Shown: positions 34,501-45,742 of the stretch, piece by piece
Numbering within the stretch: the stretch's first letter is position 1
How the letters are laid out: each line of letters begins with the position of its first letter
Assembly (NCBI GenBank): GCA_029964075.1
Contig: CM057138.1
Span: 10,534,932-10,598,931, forward strand
Source of the DNA: Patiria pectinifera
Taxonomy: Eukaryota > Echinodermata > Asteroidea > Valvatida > Asterinidae
Length of the DNA stretch: 64,000 nt
Reading direction: 5' to 3'
Made by a program: the position numbers and the translations under genes
Notes under the pieces: generated by a model
Seen by the model: only the letters and a program-made list of their open reading frames with translations
What the model was told of the DNA's origin: nothing
The model's database searches: none

Positions 34501-37500
34501 AGATGTTTCTTTTGGGAAAGTTGACTGATGCTGTACTAAAGGGTTGTTGGACTGTGCCAGTCTATTCTCTTATGTTGTATGTTTTCAGTACCCTAAGTTT
34601 TGGGACTCTCATACTGATACACAGTATTAAGAGGCCCACATTTTCGGACTAGGGGGAGTACGGTGGGGATATTGTAGTAACAAATCTGAAGATTTTATAA
34701 CATGGTAAAAATAAATGAAACCTTGTACACACTTATGTCCTTTCTATTTTTGTTTCAGTTCATTTACACAATGAGTTTCTGGTGACAGTATTGACAAGAT
34801 GTCAGGTGCTCAGTTCAGAATCATCAGGTGAGTTCAAACAATACAATGGGCTCCGTGCGCCAACAAAAGAGGGCGTGTTTGTACCACTTTTGAGAGCCCC
34901 TTGGACGGAACACCGCGTGTGCTCACTGTACTGGTTCGCGCACGAAGTACGCACGCACGACTTACAATGTGTTTATCCTGAATGTGCACAAAGCTATGCC
35001 ATAACGCCCTTGCGCGTGAGCATCAGGCGTCGTTCGAATACGTTCAAACTTAACTTGCGATGGTCTCCCAGACTTATACCAGTACATCATGTACATGGAT
35101 GCACATGTAATTGCTTAAATTATTTGTGGTCTTGGTGTATCTAGAAGTAAAAATTAGGGAGCTGGACTTACAACCAATACTTTTGCTTGGACCTTTGTTT
35201 GGGTCGTTGCCCTCTGGTCGCTTTGTCCCTGTTACATATCTTGCATTATTTTGATGACATAATAGTCCATTCCAGAAAGGAACTTGGCACTACCGAGAAC
35301 TCGGTAGTTTTGTGAAGGTATATCATGGTTTTTCATTAATTCAGTACTGCAAAAGCCTGTCTTTTATTAACTTTTTTTGTAAGTCTTTGTTGCAAAAGTC
35401 ATTTTAGGTTTCTCACTTTCCCAGCAGAGGCAGCCAAGGTCAAGAGCAGCAATTTGTCGAGCAGCTCAGACAAGGCCTCCAAGAAGAGCAAACCACCAAA
35501 GAAGAAGAAAGTCCTGGTCAGACCCACCTTTGAGGTCAGTCTTGTGGTCAAAAGGTCAACCTCAAGCAATGTGCTTTTGAGTGTGTTTAAAAAAGGGCCA
35601 AATGATGGCGTGGCTGTGGGCACCAATGCCACTGAGCACACAACATCAATATGTGCTTCTAGATAGTTTAGATGATAGAGCACCGGTTTGGTAGTTCAAA
35701 GGTTACAAGTTCAAGTCCTGTTTGATTCAATTTCTTTTGGTCATTTTAAAAATTGAAGTTTGAAAGAAGCATTTACCCAGAACGATCCCCATTCAGTCAA
35801 ACTCCAACACCAGGGTTTGTTGGAATCTATTGGATTGAGGGTACTGCTCTAGTAAACTGATTGTGCTTTACATGGAGTCAGGCATATCACCAATAAACAG
35901 AGTCCAACAGTTTGGGAGTACAGTTAACCATATGGTGTTGGGATTTGCAAGGATGAGGAAGGTTCCAAGTAAATCACCCTAGGGGTTAGGGTTAAAGGGC
36001 TCTTGCAATGTAATTTTGTAAATGCAATCCTTAAAAATGCACCATTTAACCCTACTTTCAATTTTAATTTTGCCATTTTCAAGGGTATTTTGGTGCCAAA
36101 TTTTGTGTTTATGCTACTGCAATTTCCATATTCATAAGCAAAAGTGTGGTGTCCTTTCAGGCAGAAACCTCAATGTTCAGTACAGCTATTTCAGCACCAC
36201 AAGTTGCCAAAAGTTTGGATATTTCTCTGTCGTAAATTGTCTTTTCTTTGGTGATACGTTGTTGTGTCAAGGTACATGGCATTAAGCTGGTGAGCAAACT
36301 TTTCGCACAAATAGCTTCAACGAACAGATGTTTGGGCTCACAATTTGAACAGAAAACCCCTAAACTGAAGCTGAACTGACATCCCAGTAGCAGCGCCACC
36401 AGTTGTCCGGAAAATTAAAGCATGGACAATTATAAATGTGTAAAGACTTGCACGTTTCAATAAGTTAACCAAAAAGGATTGTTAAATAATTTTCATACAT
36501 TTAAGAGGAGTAGAAAGTTGCACAAACTGTGTTCCTAAAAAAAGTGTCATTTCGTAGGGCTTTTAAACGAAGTTGCCCATTAGTATTGTTTTGTCTGGTA
36601 TAGCAGCATAGAACATGGTGTATACATGTGGGTGCGGGCGGGATTACATCCGCCGGTGAAAACATCTATTCGTCCGCTCATCAGGTTTCACCGGTTGCGA
36701 TGAGGTTCCGTTAATTCTCCAGACTCAAGAACCATTGAGTTTTATGTAAATTGATCTGGGAACTAGACGAGGCAATCATGTATAAGAAGCTCCAGAATAT
36801 CCGTGCACACCTATAGTGGACCAGAGATGTTAGCAGTGCCTCTCAATACTACTGTTATAATTGTTTGGTTTCAGAATCGCTTTGTGCCGTCGGATCCCAT
36901 GCTGAAGGCGCCCGCAGTGGCCATGCAGGTTGAAGAGTCGTTGGACTTCTGCGCACGGAGTTTGTTCTTACCAGACGCCGCCATGCTGCACGGGCGTGTC
37001 TTTGTGACGGCGTGGGAGTGGGGCGTCGACAACGTCTCAGGAGCTACTATACCCTTGATAACACACTCAGTGCAGGTAACGCAGATTGATCAGAGATTGA
37101 AATCTCTAGTCCTAGTCAATCACAAGTCAATTACAAGCCCAGGCTTCAAGTATTCCTACTTCTCCTACTTATTTTCTTGAATTCGTACTTTTTCGTCCAA
37201 AAAAATTAAATCTCATTGAATATTTTTCATAACAGTGATGCACACATGTGTCATTACGTACATGTATGTAAATCAAACAATGAAGGGCTTGGGTGCAAGA
37301 GTACTGCAATTGTACTTCCAAGAGCTTACATGTAGTTGAGGATGCAGGGATGTGATTTCTCCGGTTTTATCCGGAAATCCGGTTTTTTGGGCCTCAAAAG
37401 TGCACCAACGTGAATCGTGTGAATCCGTTGAGAAAATAGGGGGGTAGAATGTGCTAATTAATTATTCATAATGAGTTTTGCTTGCCGAAATATCCGAAAT

Positions 37501-40500
37501 TTACTTATGGACATAAACTTCGTTGATCGATATGTATGCCGCACGCACATATTGAACACCCAATGTGAGAACGAAGTTGAAGGCCATGCGGTTGCCATTA
37601 GTGCGATTATGTGATTTTTCGCTCGGGGCCGAGGTTGTGGTTATGTAGGTCTAGTTCCTGTGTCGGTACTTGAGATGCACGTGTTGCGCTGGTCAGGTGT
37701 GCAGACGAGTGCAGCATGGTACACTGGTACCCTTCGCGTGCTAACAGAATCAATGCTATGATGAAGGATCGGAACCAGTGACTACTGCAAGTACTCACAG
37801 GTTCGTTTTCCGTGCGGAATCAATCGGCCGAAGTTGGATCGTAAAAATAGTAAAACAACCATCGATGGAAAAAGAGGATTTCTGAAAATTAATTCACAGA
37901 ACGTGATCTTCATTTTCTGTGTATGTATTTTCCATTGAAATGACGAGATTGCAAAACTCGAACCTGTGGAGAAACATCGTAGTGTGTTTCTGCAGTCAGG
38001 CAGAATTTTCGGCCACACGGGATGGGCCGTACACAGTGCAGCAATGCACACTGATACCGCGCCGGGCCGGCCGTGTGTACGGCGCGTTGTACGGCCGGCC
38101 AGACTGAATGTTTGCGGCGCTAGCGGCCATGATGTACGTTAAGCATAATTGTGGAATGACCCACCTCAAATATATTTTTAAGTAGGTGAGGCAAGTTTTA
38201 ATCACTTTTGATGGCTAGTCTTGATAATTTTTGTGGCGCAAATGAGAATAATCCAGGCACAAAATACATGAAATATAAACGATTCCTTGCTTTACTAGTG
38301 ATACTACAAATATAGAAATGGTGAAATAATTTTTTCCAACAATACTACTGACATGACCGACGCTATTTTGAAAGGCATGTTATCGGAAGCAGAAGTGATT
38401 TAAGTTTACATTATACAATTTTGATTTTTTTTTACAAAAAAATTACAAGATCTCCTCTGAAATGCTCTAAAATGCACCAGAAAGCTTCTAAAGTTCAAAA
38501 AATTTTGGGGCCCTTAAGCGGGCCCCGAACCCACGCCGTGGCTTTGCGGGTGGTTGTATCACAACAAAAATTCCCCCACAGGTTTGAACAAAAATCCTGG
38601 GGAGAACACCATGGTTCTCAACTTTGAGTACAGAAAAAACTTTATTAGAACAAGAGTACATTTTAACAAATAAGGGAAAATTCTTCATAAAATTAAAACA
38701 AATCCTGCTTCAGAATTTCAGAGGAAAGTGCCCAGTAATTGCCTCAGATTGCACCACAGAGCATCCAAAATCAAAAATTTTCCAGGGCCCTTAAGCGGGC
38801 CCCGGACCCCACGCCGTAATGGCTTCGCGCTCGCCGGGGTTTGCACTTCATGCATAAAATTTTCAGGTTTTTTTGTTACAGACCAATCACATCCCTGAGG
38901 ATGGTAATGTGGGTACAGAACATGCCAAATGAGGCTTATGATGCTATGGACATAGGCGAGTGACTGAGTGTCAACAAAAACTACTCCTGAAAGCCTACAA
39001 AGTCCTACTTTTATCCTAATTTTGTCCTCCAAAGTCATGTTTTTTTAAAATGCTGATTTTTCTTTTTCACCTGGCGGTAGTGTGTGGCCTAGTGGTTAGG
39101 GTGCGTGACTCATGATCAGAGGGTCTGGGGTTTGAATCCAGCTGCTGGCCATATGATGTGTCCTTGGGCAAGCCTCTTCACCCAGGAGTATAAATGGGTA
39201 TCGGCATTAGCTGGGGAGTAACCTGCGATGGACTAGCATCCCATCCAGGGGCAATAGAAATATTCTCAGTCATTTCATGCTACTGAAATCGGAGATAAAC
39301 GCCGGCCTGATGAGCCACATTGGCTCGCGACAGACTTTACTACTTTACTTTTTCACCTGGGTCTGCTTGAAAGCCTGCAAGCCAATCACATGGCAATCAC
39401 ATGTCAATCATGAGTCAGGTCAGAGTTCATCATAAGTCAATCATAACTCAATCATAATGTCAATCACAAGTCAATCTTAACTCAACCAGCAGCTGATCAC
39501 GATCCAATCACAATTCAATCTTCGATTACTCCCCCGCGCTTACTCATGCCTCTAAAATCGGGAAATATGTGAGAGTAAATGAATGATCTCAGGTCACTCC
39601 ACAACATACGAGTGACGTACCCGCTCATAATGAATAATGAACATTAAATATCGGAGGCCCTTTTTCAAGTGGATTGGTTTAAATAATTATATTGAAGGTG
39701 ACATACGTGCTGCTTCAGACAACCTGTTAACACAATGTGTGAAATTTCCGAACATCTTCTAGAGTAATTTGGATACAAAATTTTAGTTTTTGAACTTCCC
39801 ACCACTGGTACAACGCCGGACGTGGCAGCCATGTTTTATCAGGGCCTTATGGGATACTTACCCGAGTAACACGGCTCAGCAGGTCGGTTATTTGGCCCAG
39901 GCTCGAGTAGGCGCGAGAAGTCACGTTGAGAGGTAAATCAAATGCAGTGGCGCTAGCACGAGCAAGTGCAGGGGAAGTAATCGAACACACTTTACAGTTG
40001 TACCTCTTAGGCCAAAAAAAAAAAAGTCGGTCTCTGGTCAGCGCGGGCGTTGATTTTAATCATGCGCGTCGATCTTTTTTTTTTTTCCCAAAATGTTCCG
40101 CGGTAGCTCCAACAGCACCCTCTATTTCCGCACCTCCTCAATTTTTTTTTACCAAAGAGCACCAAGGAATGGGAAATTGCACCAAGGCAAATGATCGAAA
40201 GCACCGAGGCAAATTATGGAGAACACCAATGTACATGAGGATACCAAAAAAGCAAAATAGTAATCCCACCTTGTCTGTACAATCCAAGCTTAAAGAAAGA
40301 AAAAAAAAGCCAAAAAAAAAAAAAAGCCGGAACTTTGGTCTGACCAGAGACCGAATATTTTTTTGGGGGGCCTTATGTCCGAAAGTTTTATGTGTCTTAT
40401 GTTTTTGTTTGTATGTGTTTTTGACGACCAGCACATACTGAAGAACGTGATCAGTGCCGTCATTTCCCGGCGCAGTGGCTACAGTGTGCGAGACGGCAAA

Positions 40501-42991
40501 TTCAAACACAACATGGGTGCCGTTCTGCAACTACCGTCGCTCAGAAGCCAGGCGAGGGACCGGACTCATCGTGAGAAAAGGTAACATCAGAAAGGTTATG
40601 CGTTACATGTAAATTATTGCATCTTTGTCATAACTGCGATATTTGAATATCATAAAAAATCATATTGGCGATATCAATATTAGGGCTGTGCATCGGAACC
40701 GGGTACCCGAGTACCCGAGTACCCAACCACTGATGTCAGGAACCGGTTCCAGATTGTGGGATCGGTTACCTTTAAACTACTTTACATGTTACAGTCGACG
40801 CTTGTTAATACAAACTCGGCCAGACCTAGGCAAAATGTTTGTTATATCAGAATTTTGGACTTTGTGGAGTTCCGGTCCCATTCATTGTGCACATAAATAC
40901 ACAGTCCGGACCGAGGCTTTATGTTTGCTGTAACCAGAATTTGTATTAACAGAGTTTGTATTAACGACAGTCGACTGTGCTTATTACTTATTAATTAGGT
41001 CTTTAACCCTTTCCTTACCATGGGCGACTTTTGTCGACAAGAAGAACCCCCCTGCTGGTTCCCATGGGCGATTTTAGTCGACCAGGAAACCACACACACA
41101 ACACCCTCAACACAGATATATTCACTGCTTTTCAGAAAGGCGGCATGTTGATATGTTTGGCCGCCCATACATCAACCATATACCAGCTGAAAGAGTGTTT
41201 TCGGATCGTTCTAATGGTGTAGTTTGTTCATAGTGTTGTCATTACAAAAAAATGAGAAAAGTGCTTTAGAAGTATCCACTCACAAATTGAGGTATGGAGT
41301 GCCATTCGGTCATGTGGTGAATGGCTTGCAGTTTGATAAATGGAACCAGATGAACAAACAGGCATAACTTTCTTATATTTACACATATGGACTTCATTTT
41401 TACATCACATAAAAGAGTAAGGTTCGAGGAACAAACTTTACACACAACACCTATGATTTAAATCACTCCTTGGCAGTGAAAATCTGGGTTGAAAAAAGTG
41501 AGTTTTGGACTTGTGGTCATTTTGTTCACCCTCTAGTGATTTCCGCATGACTGAGCAAACAATTTGGTCCTGGGGAGAGCCAAGTCAATAAACAATGTGG
41601 TAATGAAAGGGTTAAGACCGAATACTGTATATAATTTGTGAAATAAAGCAATAATTAACTCGTTTCTGTGACCTTGTCATCAGTTGTAATGGCGTCAACA
41701 TGGAAACTGCATCCGGCCAGTACGCAGTCACCAGACCAGACTCGGAGACCAGTGAACAGTGCGCCGTCATGCAGCAAGCTACGTCTGGTAACCCGCCTCC
41801 TCAGAAGCCTGTATCAGTCTATGACTTGCTGGATGCTTTGCAGGTAAAAGCATCATCAAACTTTATTTCAGATTGCCTTCTCAATAAGGTGGAGGGTGGG
41901 AGAAACAAATCATGTGCAGGGTTAAAGCATACTCTTGCGTAAGCTCAGCAGAAAAGTTTGCTTTTATAACACAAAGTTATAACACAACCAGTTACATGCA
42001 CATGTACATGAACCAGTCAAAATATAAACCCATTAGCACCTGTACTACATTGTATTACATTATTTATTCACCGAGGAATCAATAACACCATAGAATTCTC
42101 GGACAGATTCAGGCGCTTCAGTCGGTAATAGGCAGGGTGGTTTCCGGCACTACAATGACCAATGGGTTGTAGCGACCGAAACCACCAAAGCACTGTATGG
42201 TTTTACTGATGCTTCAGTGAATAAGCACAATGTAATATAGTTCAGGTGCTATTGGTTTAATTTCTGTCTCTGTGTTGCTTTAGAATTTTTTTTAACCAGT
42301 TGGCATGTCAAAAATTCCTCTTTTTTGAAAGCTCAGTGCCCGAACTGATTAGAATGTAGAAATTTCGTTAGCATTTCACTTCTTTGTGCTTCTGGCAGTT
42401 ATGCTCACTTAACCCTAAGGCTAATCCCTTGGGGATTTTTACTAGACAGTATCCTGAATCCGCCAAAATCCATTAATTTTGCCGTGCAAAAAAAGTTGGT
42501 GGCCATTTAGTCCATCAGACAAATGTCAGAATCCACCAGTTAGCCGGGAGTAAATCTGTTGAGATCCTGAATCCATCAAAGTCCCCCAACTGCTCAATAT
42601 GGAGGTATCCTGAATCCATCAAAATTCTGCAGTACTGCTAGGCTTACTGTCCTGAATCCATCAAAATGCCCCTACTTTTTTCAATATGGAGGTATCCTGA
42701 TTCCGCCAAAATCCTCCGAAACAGGGGTGTAAATTTTGATGGATTCAGATACGTTAGGGTTAAAGGTGAAATTCAATTCCCACATTTAACAGATGCGACA
42801 GGTCCTCATTTTTGCATTTGTTAATCCTGATTTAGGTTCATCGCGGCGTTCTGGAATCCCACACTGTCAGCTGTACTGCAGTGGAGCGCACCATCGTCGG
42901 ACTGTGGCATCCAGATCACGACGAAATACACCAAGACGAAATCCAGAGGCAGCAATTAGCCCAGCAACAAGACGAGCTGATGATAACATAA
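31564..42991 (+). CDS. TADA1: Transcriptional adaptor 1 (SAGA subunit TADA1)
   Basis: Nine exons: 31564-31625, 32504-32540, 33429-33483, 34759-34827, 35425-35534, 36875-37075, 40432-40580, 41684-41843 and 42836-42991. All have GT-AG borders and consistent phases. The product is 332 aa, against 335 in human as I recall. Landmarks are AKRNLSDAIGDNIKQYWSNM, ITKEEFDLEARRLLNDENVH, a lysine-rich linker (KKSKPPKKKKV), GRVFVTAWEWGVDNVS, VISRRSGYSVRDGKF, VSVYDLLDALQ and TIVGLWHPDHDEIHQDEI. TADA1 is an architectural subunit of the SAGA histone acetyltransferase complex, with a histone-fold region that pairs within the core. The ATG chosen is the first in frame and lies 153 bases from the divergent neighbour's start. 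Intron 6 (37076-40431) holds a nested transposon cluster. Confidence 0.95.
32838..33318 (+). repeat. Duplicated intronic block, copy 1
   Basis: Shares ordered blocks with 33885-34657: CAGTATTTCACCAGCCAAGTTTG, GACTAGACTGGTACATGTC, GCCAGTCTATT and CAGTATTgAGAG plus TTTTCGGACTAG. The two copies flank TADA1 exon 3. Confidence 0.7.
33885..34657 (+). repeat. Duplicated intronic block, copy 2, with MITE insertion
   Basis: Same block order as 32838-33318 but interrupted by a TTAA-bounded MITE at 34042-34399. Removing it restores the similarity. Confidence 0.7.
34042..34399. mobile_element. piggyBac-like MITE with TTAACCCTAAAAGGG end
   Basis: Left end TTAACCCTAAAAGGGCCGGG and right end CCCCTTTAAGGTTAA are inverted and bounded by TTAA. 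The interior contains long C and G runs. Confidence 0.65.
35664..35745 (+). mobile_element. tRNA-like SINE head
   Basis: GATGATAGAGCACCGG and GGTTACAAGTTCAAGTCCTG resemble degraded A and B boxes. It lies in TADA1 intron 5, just after exon 35425-35534. Confidence 0.45.
35780..35995. mobile_element. TTAACCCTAA-type element fragment with CTCCAAC motifs
   Basis: Shares AAACTCCAACA and the AGGGGTTAGGGTTAA terminus with 43743-44249. Only the right end is clear. Confidence 0.55.
36140..36570 (-). repeat. Dispersed repeat, relative of 148-450
   Basis: Uninterrupted copy of the repeat in the GTF2H4 intron, sharing GAGCAAACTTTT, AACAGAAAACCCC and the TGCACAAA..TGTTC tail. It lies in TADA1 intron 5. 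Confidence 0.6.
37345..38897. mobile_element. hAT-like element inserted in another hAT-like element
   Basis: Left end CAGGGATGTGATTTCTCCGG and right end ATCACATCCCTG are inverted. The 6-bp duplication AGGATG (37339-37344 and 38898-38903) is single in the copy at 62080-62473. Inside are two diverged copies of a GGGCCCTTAAGCGGGCCCCG block (38505 and 38787) and GGCCGGCC palindromes. No transposase frame is seen. Confidence 0.87.
39075..39347 (+). mobile_element. tRNA-derived SINE with 13-bp target duplication
   Basis: Head GGCCTAGTGGTTAGGGTGCG and GGGGTTTGAATCCAG, then a CCTTGGGCAAGCCTCTTCAC body and a GCGATGGACTAGCATCCCAT tail. CTTTTTCACCTGG is duplicated at 39062-39074 and 39348-39360. The copy at 62080-62473 has a single related TTTCACCTGG. 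Confidence 0.88.
40007..40375. mobile_element. Harbinger-like MITE with A-run ends
   Basis: TTAGGCCAAAAAAAAAAAAG at the left, GGGGGGCCTTA at the right, with inner GTCGGTCTCTGGTCAG/CTGACCAGAGACCGA inverted. The TTA duplication fits PIF/Harbinger. It ends 56 bases before TADA1 exon 7 and supplies a misleading 171-codon open frame. Confidence 0.82.
40792..40977. mobile_element. pogo/Tigger-like MITE
   Basis: CAGTCGACGCTTGTTAATAC at the left and GTATTAACGACAGTCGACTG at the right are inverted, 186 bp. The left TA target base pair is present and the right one has decayed. The CAGTCGAC terminus is typical of pogo-type elements. Confidence 0.75.
41003..41615. mobile_element. piggyBac-like MITE
   Basis: TTAACCCTTTCCTTACCATG at the left and TGGTAATGAAAGGGTTAA at the right, with TTAA at both ends. 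GGGCGACTTTTGTCGACAAG is subterminal. CCCTTT termini and TTAA are piggyBac features. It lies in TADA1 intron 7. Confidence 0.82.
42409..42763. mobile_element. TTAACCCTAA MITE with ATCCTGAATCC motifs
   Basis: TTAACCCTAAGGCTAATCCC at the left and ACGTTAGGGTTAA at the right. The motif TCCTGAATCCRYCAAAATCC recurs at least four times inside. It is related to family D. Confidence 0.75.
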
Positions 42992-43068
42992 CAGACATAG
43001 TGGGGTCGGCTATATTCTTTGCGCATGAAGTGTTGAGGGCACTCTTTCCCCTCGGATAGAACAGTTAA

Positions 43069-43165
43069 CAGTTGTCGGCTATTGTGATGTGGGATATGAC
43101 GTTTTTGCCCCGAGGGGGTTAAAAATGACATATCCCACATCATAGCAGTCAACAATTGCTTTGTT
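43069..43165. mobile_element. 97-bp palindromic MITE
   Basis: AACAGTTGTCGGCTATTGTG...GATATGACGTTTTT pairs with AAAAATGACATATCCCACAT...GTCAACAATTG. The loop is CCCCGAGGGGG. A relative of the left arm is at 7507-7545. Confidence 0.75.
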
Positions 43166-43616
43166 ATATCGTGCAAATCCAAGAGAGAAATGGTTGTAAC
43201 TTACTGTGTGAGATCACTGCGATGTAACCTTTGATAACTGAAGGTTTTGATGTCCTGTCGGACATGAGACAAAGCGTTTGACATTGCAGTTCTCATTGCG
43301 TAGAGCTAGCGCGCCGGCAGGTTCCACATGTGTGCACAACGCACGCAATGAACGCAGTGCGATATCACCCTCGGTGTGTGACATGCATTTTTATTGTCCC
43401 GACACGTGGCCACCCTAGACCAATGAAATTTCAGTATCCAAGCGCACAATGTAACAATACAGGTTCATATGTGCACCAGTGTTGAGCCTGCAGATGAGTT
43501 TGGGGTGGCTTGATTAGGTTCAGTAGGGTCTGCTATATGCACTGTGCCTGCACCATTGAGGGCACTCTTTCCCCTTAGATACCGGAAGTATACAAAATTA
43601 CAAATATTGAGTGGCT

Positions 43617-43738
43617 CAGAGTGAAATGGGAGGAATATTATCGCAAGGTAAAATCTGGACTTCTCCATTTCACGAGGCGAAGCCGAGTGAACTGGAAAGG
43701 TCCAGATATTACCGAGTGATAATATTCCTTCCATTTCA
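43617..43738. mobile_element. Small MITE, GTGAAATGGRAGGAATATTATC ends
   Basis: GTGAAATGGGAGGAATATTA and TAATATTCCTTCCATTTCAC are inverted ends, about 120 bp apart. Confidence 0.75.
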
Positions 43739-43742
43739 CAAT

Positions 43743-44249
43743 TTAACCCTAACAACCCTGAGCCCATCAAGCTCCAACAGCGGGTTTTGCTTGATTTTGG
43801 CAGGGTTGGTACCGAACACTGGCCAGTTGGTGTTGGACTTTGATTGACTGGGTACCAAAGGCCCAGGGAGACCCTGTTGAATTTTGTGAGGTTCGGGGCA
43901 GAAGGGCATGAGATTTGTGAACACGTTGGAGTTCAATGGCATTTCTTCGTGGGTATGCTCACCCACGGTCCTCAGCACAGCTTGTGGTCAAATGTGCATG
44001 TACATATTGCTTTATTTTGTTAGGTTTGGTACCATCCCTATCCAATCACTCGACAATGCATAGGCCCATCCATACCAAGTCAATCAAACTCCAACAGTTG
44101 GAGTTTGGCAGGTTTAGTACTGTTCCCCGTACAAGGCCTGTTGGAGTTTGGCAGTTTTGGTACCAGTGCTTACAGACCTGTATGCAGCTGTTGAAATTTG
44201 TTAGGTTTGGTATCCTTTCTAGTGCAAGAGCCTAGGGGGTTAGGGTTAA
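43743..44249. mobile_element. TTAACCCTAAC element with CTCCAAC motifs
   Basis: TTAACCCTAACAACCCTGAG at the left and AGGGGGTTAGGGTTAA at the right, 507 bp. Inside, CTCCAACAG and GTTGGAGTTTG motifs recur in both orientations. Confidence 0.75.
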
Positions 44250-44275
44250 GGCCACTCACATTTGTTTTATATAAC

Positions 44276-44611
44276 TGACATATAGGTCCTTGTCATTTGA
44301 TATATTTGAACTTTTCTTTCCATTGGTGGAAAAGGTATTTCTCTTCCAAGCCACGCCTTCATGAACAGGTTGAACCTAACTCTGTAGCGCTGGCTCTTTG
44401 GAACAATACGCGCTAATTGCAACGCTGAACGCGCACACCAGCACTAACTTGCACAAAAATACCGCGTGTTGGAACAAGAATGGTCTGTTGAATCATATTT
44501 CCCATTCCCCAATGGAGAATGGGACTTTTTGAGCCCTGGCATGAATGGGAGTACTAACAAATGTCACGTGATGGGAGTTCCAGCAATCAAATGACAAGGA
44601 TCTGTATGTCA
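44276..44611. mobile_element. MITE with TGACATATAGGTCCTTGTCA ends
   Basis: A 26-base inverted repeat, TGACATAYAGRTCCTTGTCA and onward through TTTGAT, bounds 336 bp. Possible TAAC duplication. Superfamily not assigned. Confidence 0.78.
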
Positions 44612-45124
44612 TAACACATGTTCACCAGTGGCAGGATAGGAAAGCAACTGTTGACCAGTGGCATCTTTACATGGATGCCAGGCGTAAGGCAGCAATGCGT
44701 TTCAATATCCCTGCTAGTAGTCTCTCCCCACGTAACCGTTGAGGGGGTACTTTTGCACGGACTAAAAATATATACTCCTGAGCATCCCCATCATCTGGGA
44801 GATACTTCATCTGACAAAATTCTCAGCAAATACGAAAAGGACATCTGCTTTCGTGTAACTACATTCTTAAATTTATTTAGCACAACGTGCTTCACTGTAG
44901 ATTGTAAATTAAGAATTGTACATGGATGTAAATAAAAATGAACGCTCTGCAAAGAAAAACCTTACACATAGCTTGTGTTTATGGTCAGTCTGTTGAAATA
45001 TATTGTGAGGACAAAATTTTTAGTAAGGAGCAGTGAATACTCAGGTTTATGGTTGATTTGCTTTTATTAAGGCTTTCCTTTTGCCTTCATTCAAGATACA
45101 TATTCTCGTGTTGAACAAGAAATA

Positions 45125-45496
45125 CAGTGGAATGTTGCTATACCGAACACCACTATACCGAACATTTGGCTATACCAAACATCATCCTTGGCTCCCGATT
45201 TTTGTGTACAAAACGTATCGAACATTGTTGTTCAAAAAATGTCAGCAGAAGAGTGACAAGTGGCTATTATTTCCACACGGAATAGAATGGGAAATCCACC
45301 CGTTGCTGTAGGTAGTAAGCTCAAAAACTCTGTAATTACATAATTCAATAGTCTGCAAAGGTGAAGTTCTGAAGGGCGCCTTTTTACTGAAAAGCGAGTA
45401 CTGGAGCACCAGCAGCTTAACATCGCTGTACCAAACGATCGCTATTACGAACAATTTCCGTGGATCCCAAATGTTCGATATAGCGGCGTTCCACTG
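45125..45496. mobile_element. pogo/Tigger-like MITE
   Basis: CAGTGGAATGTTGCTATACC at the left and ATATAGCGGCGTTCCACTG at the right, flanked by TA on both sides, 372 bp. No transposase. Confidence 0.8.
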
Positions 45497-45742
45497 TACA
45501 TTTAGTGATGACACTGGAAATAATCAAGTGTAAATTTTTTCCAAAATCAAACCTGTGATGCAGTGCCGACCAAGACAGTCACACCATTAATTGCATTTTG
45601 TTTAGAAACATCTGGCCGAAAGATGTAAGCATTCACATGTGTTCACCAGTAACAGATTTGTGATTTGTTCTTGTGGACTGGAGTTGTGAAGGACTCGAAA
45701 CTTGAAAAACAACTACACTGATACACGGATTTAAACAGACGG

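Larger units (their letters stand above)
37140..39377 (+). mobile_element. hAT-like element with two nested insertions
   Basis: Left end CAGGCTTCAAG and right end CTTGAAAGCCTG are inverted. The 6-bp duplication CAAGCC lies at 37134-37139 and 39378-39383. After removing the two insertions and their duplications it is 393 bp, against 394 bp for the empty copy at 62080-62473. It landed in an AATCACAAGTC-like minisatellite that continues to about 39510. Confidence 0.88.
42992..45742. other. Convergent TADA1/PSMB1 intergenic region
   Basis: No host gene is seen. A candidate AATAAA for TADA1 lies near 44930. Most of the interval is occupied by the five small elements listed separately. Confidence 0.6.

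Noticed and set aside
39926-40441. 171-codon plus-strand open frame
   Set aside because: Produced by the Harbinger-like MITE with its A-runs (lysine-rich), running into TADA1 exon 7 in the wrong frame.
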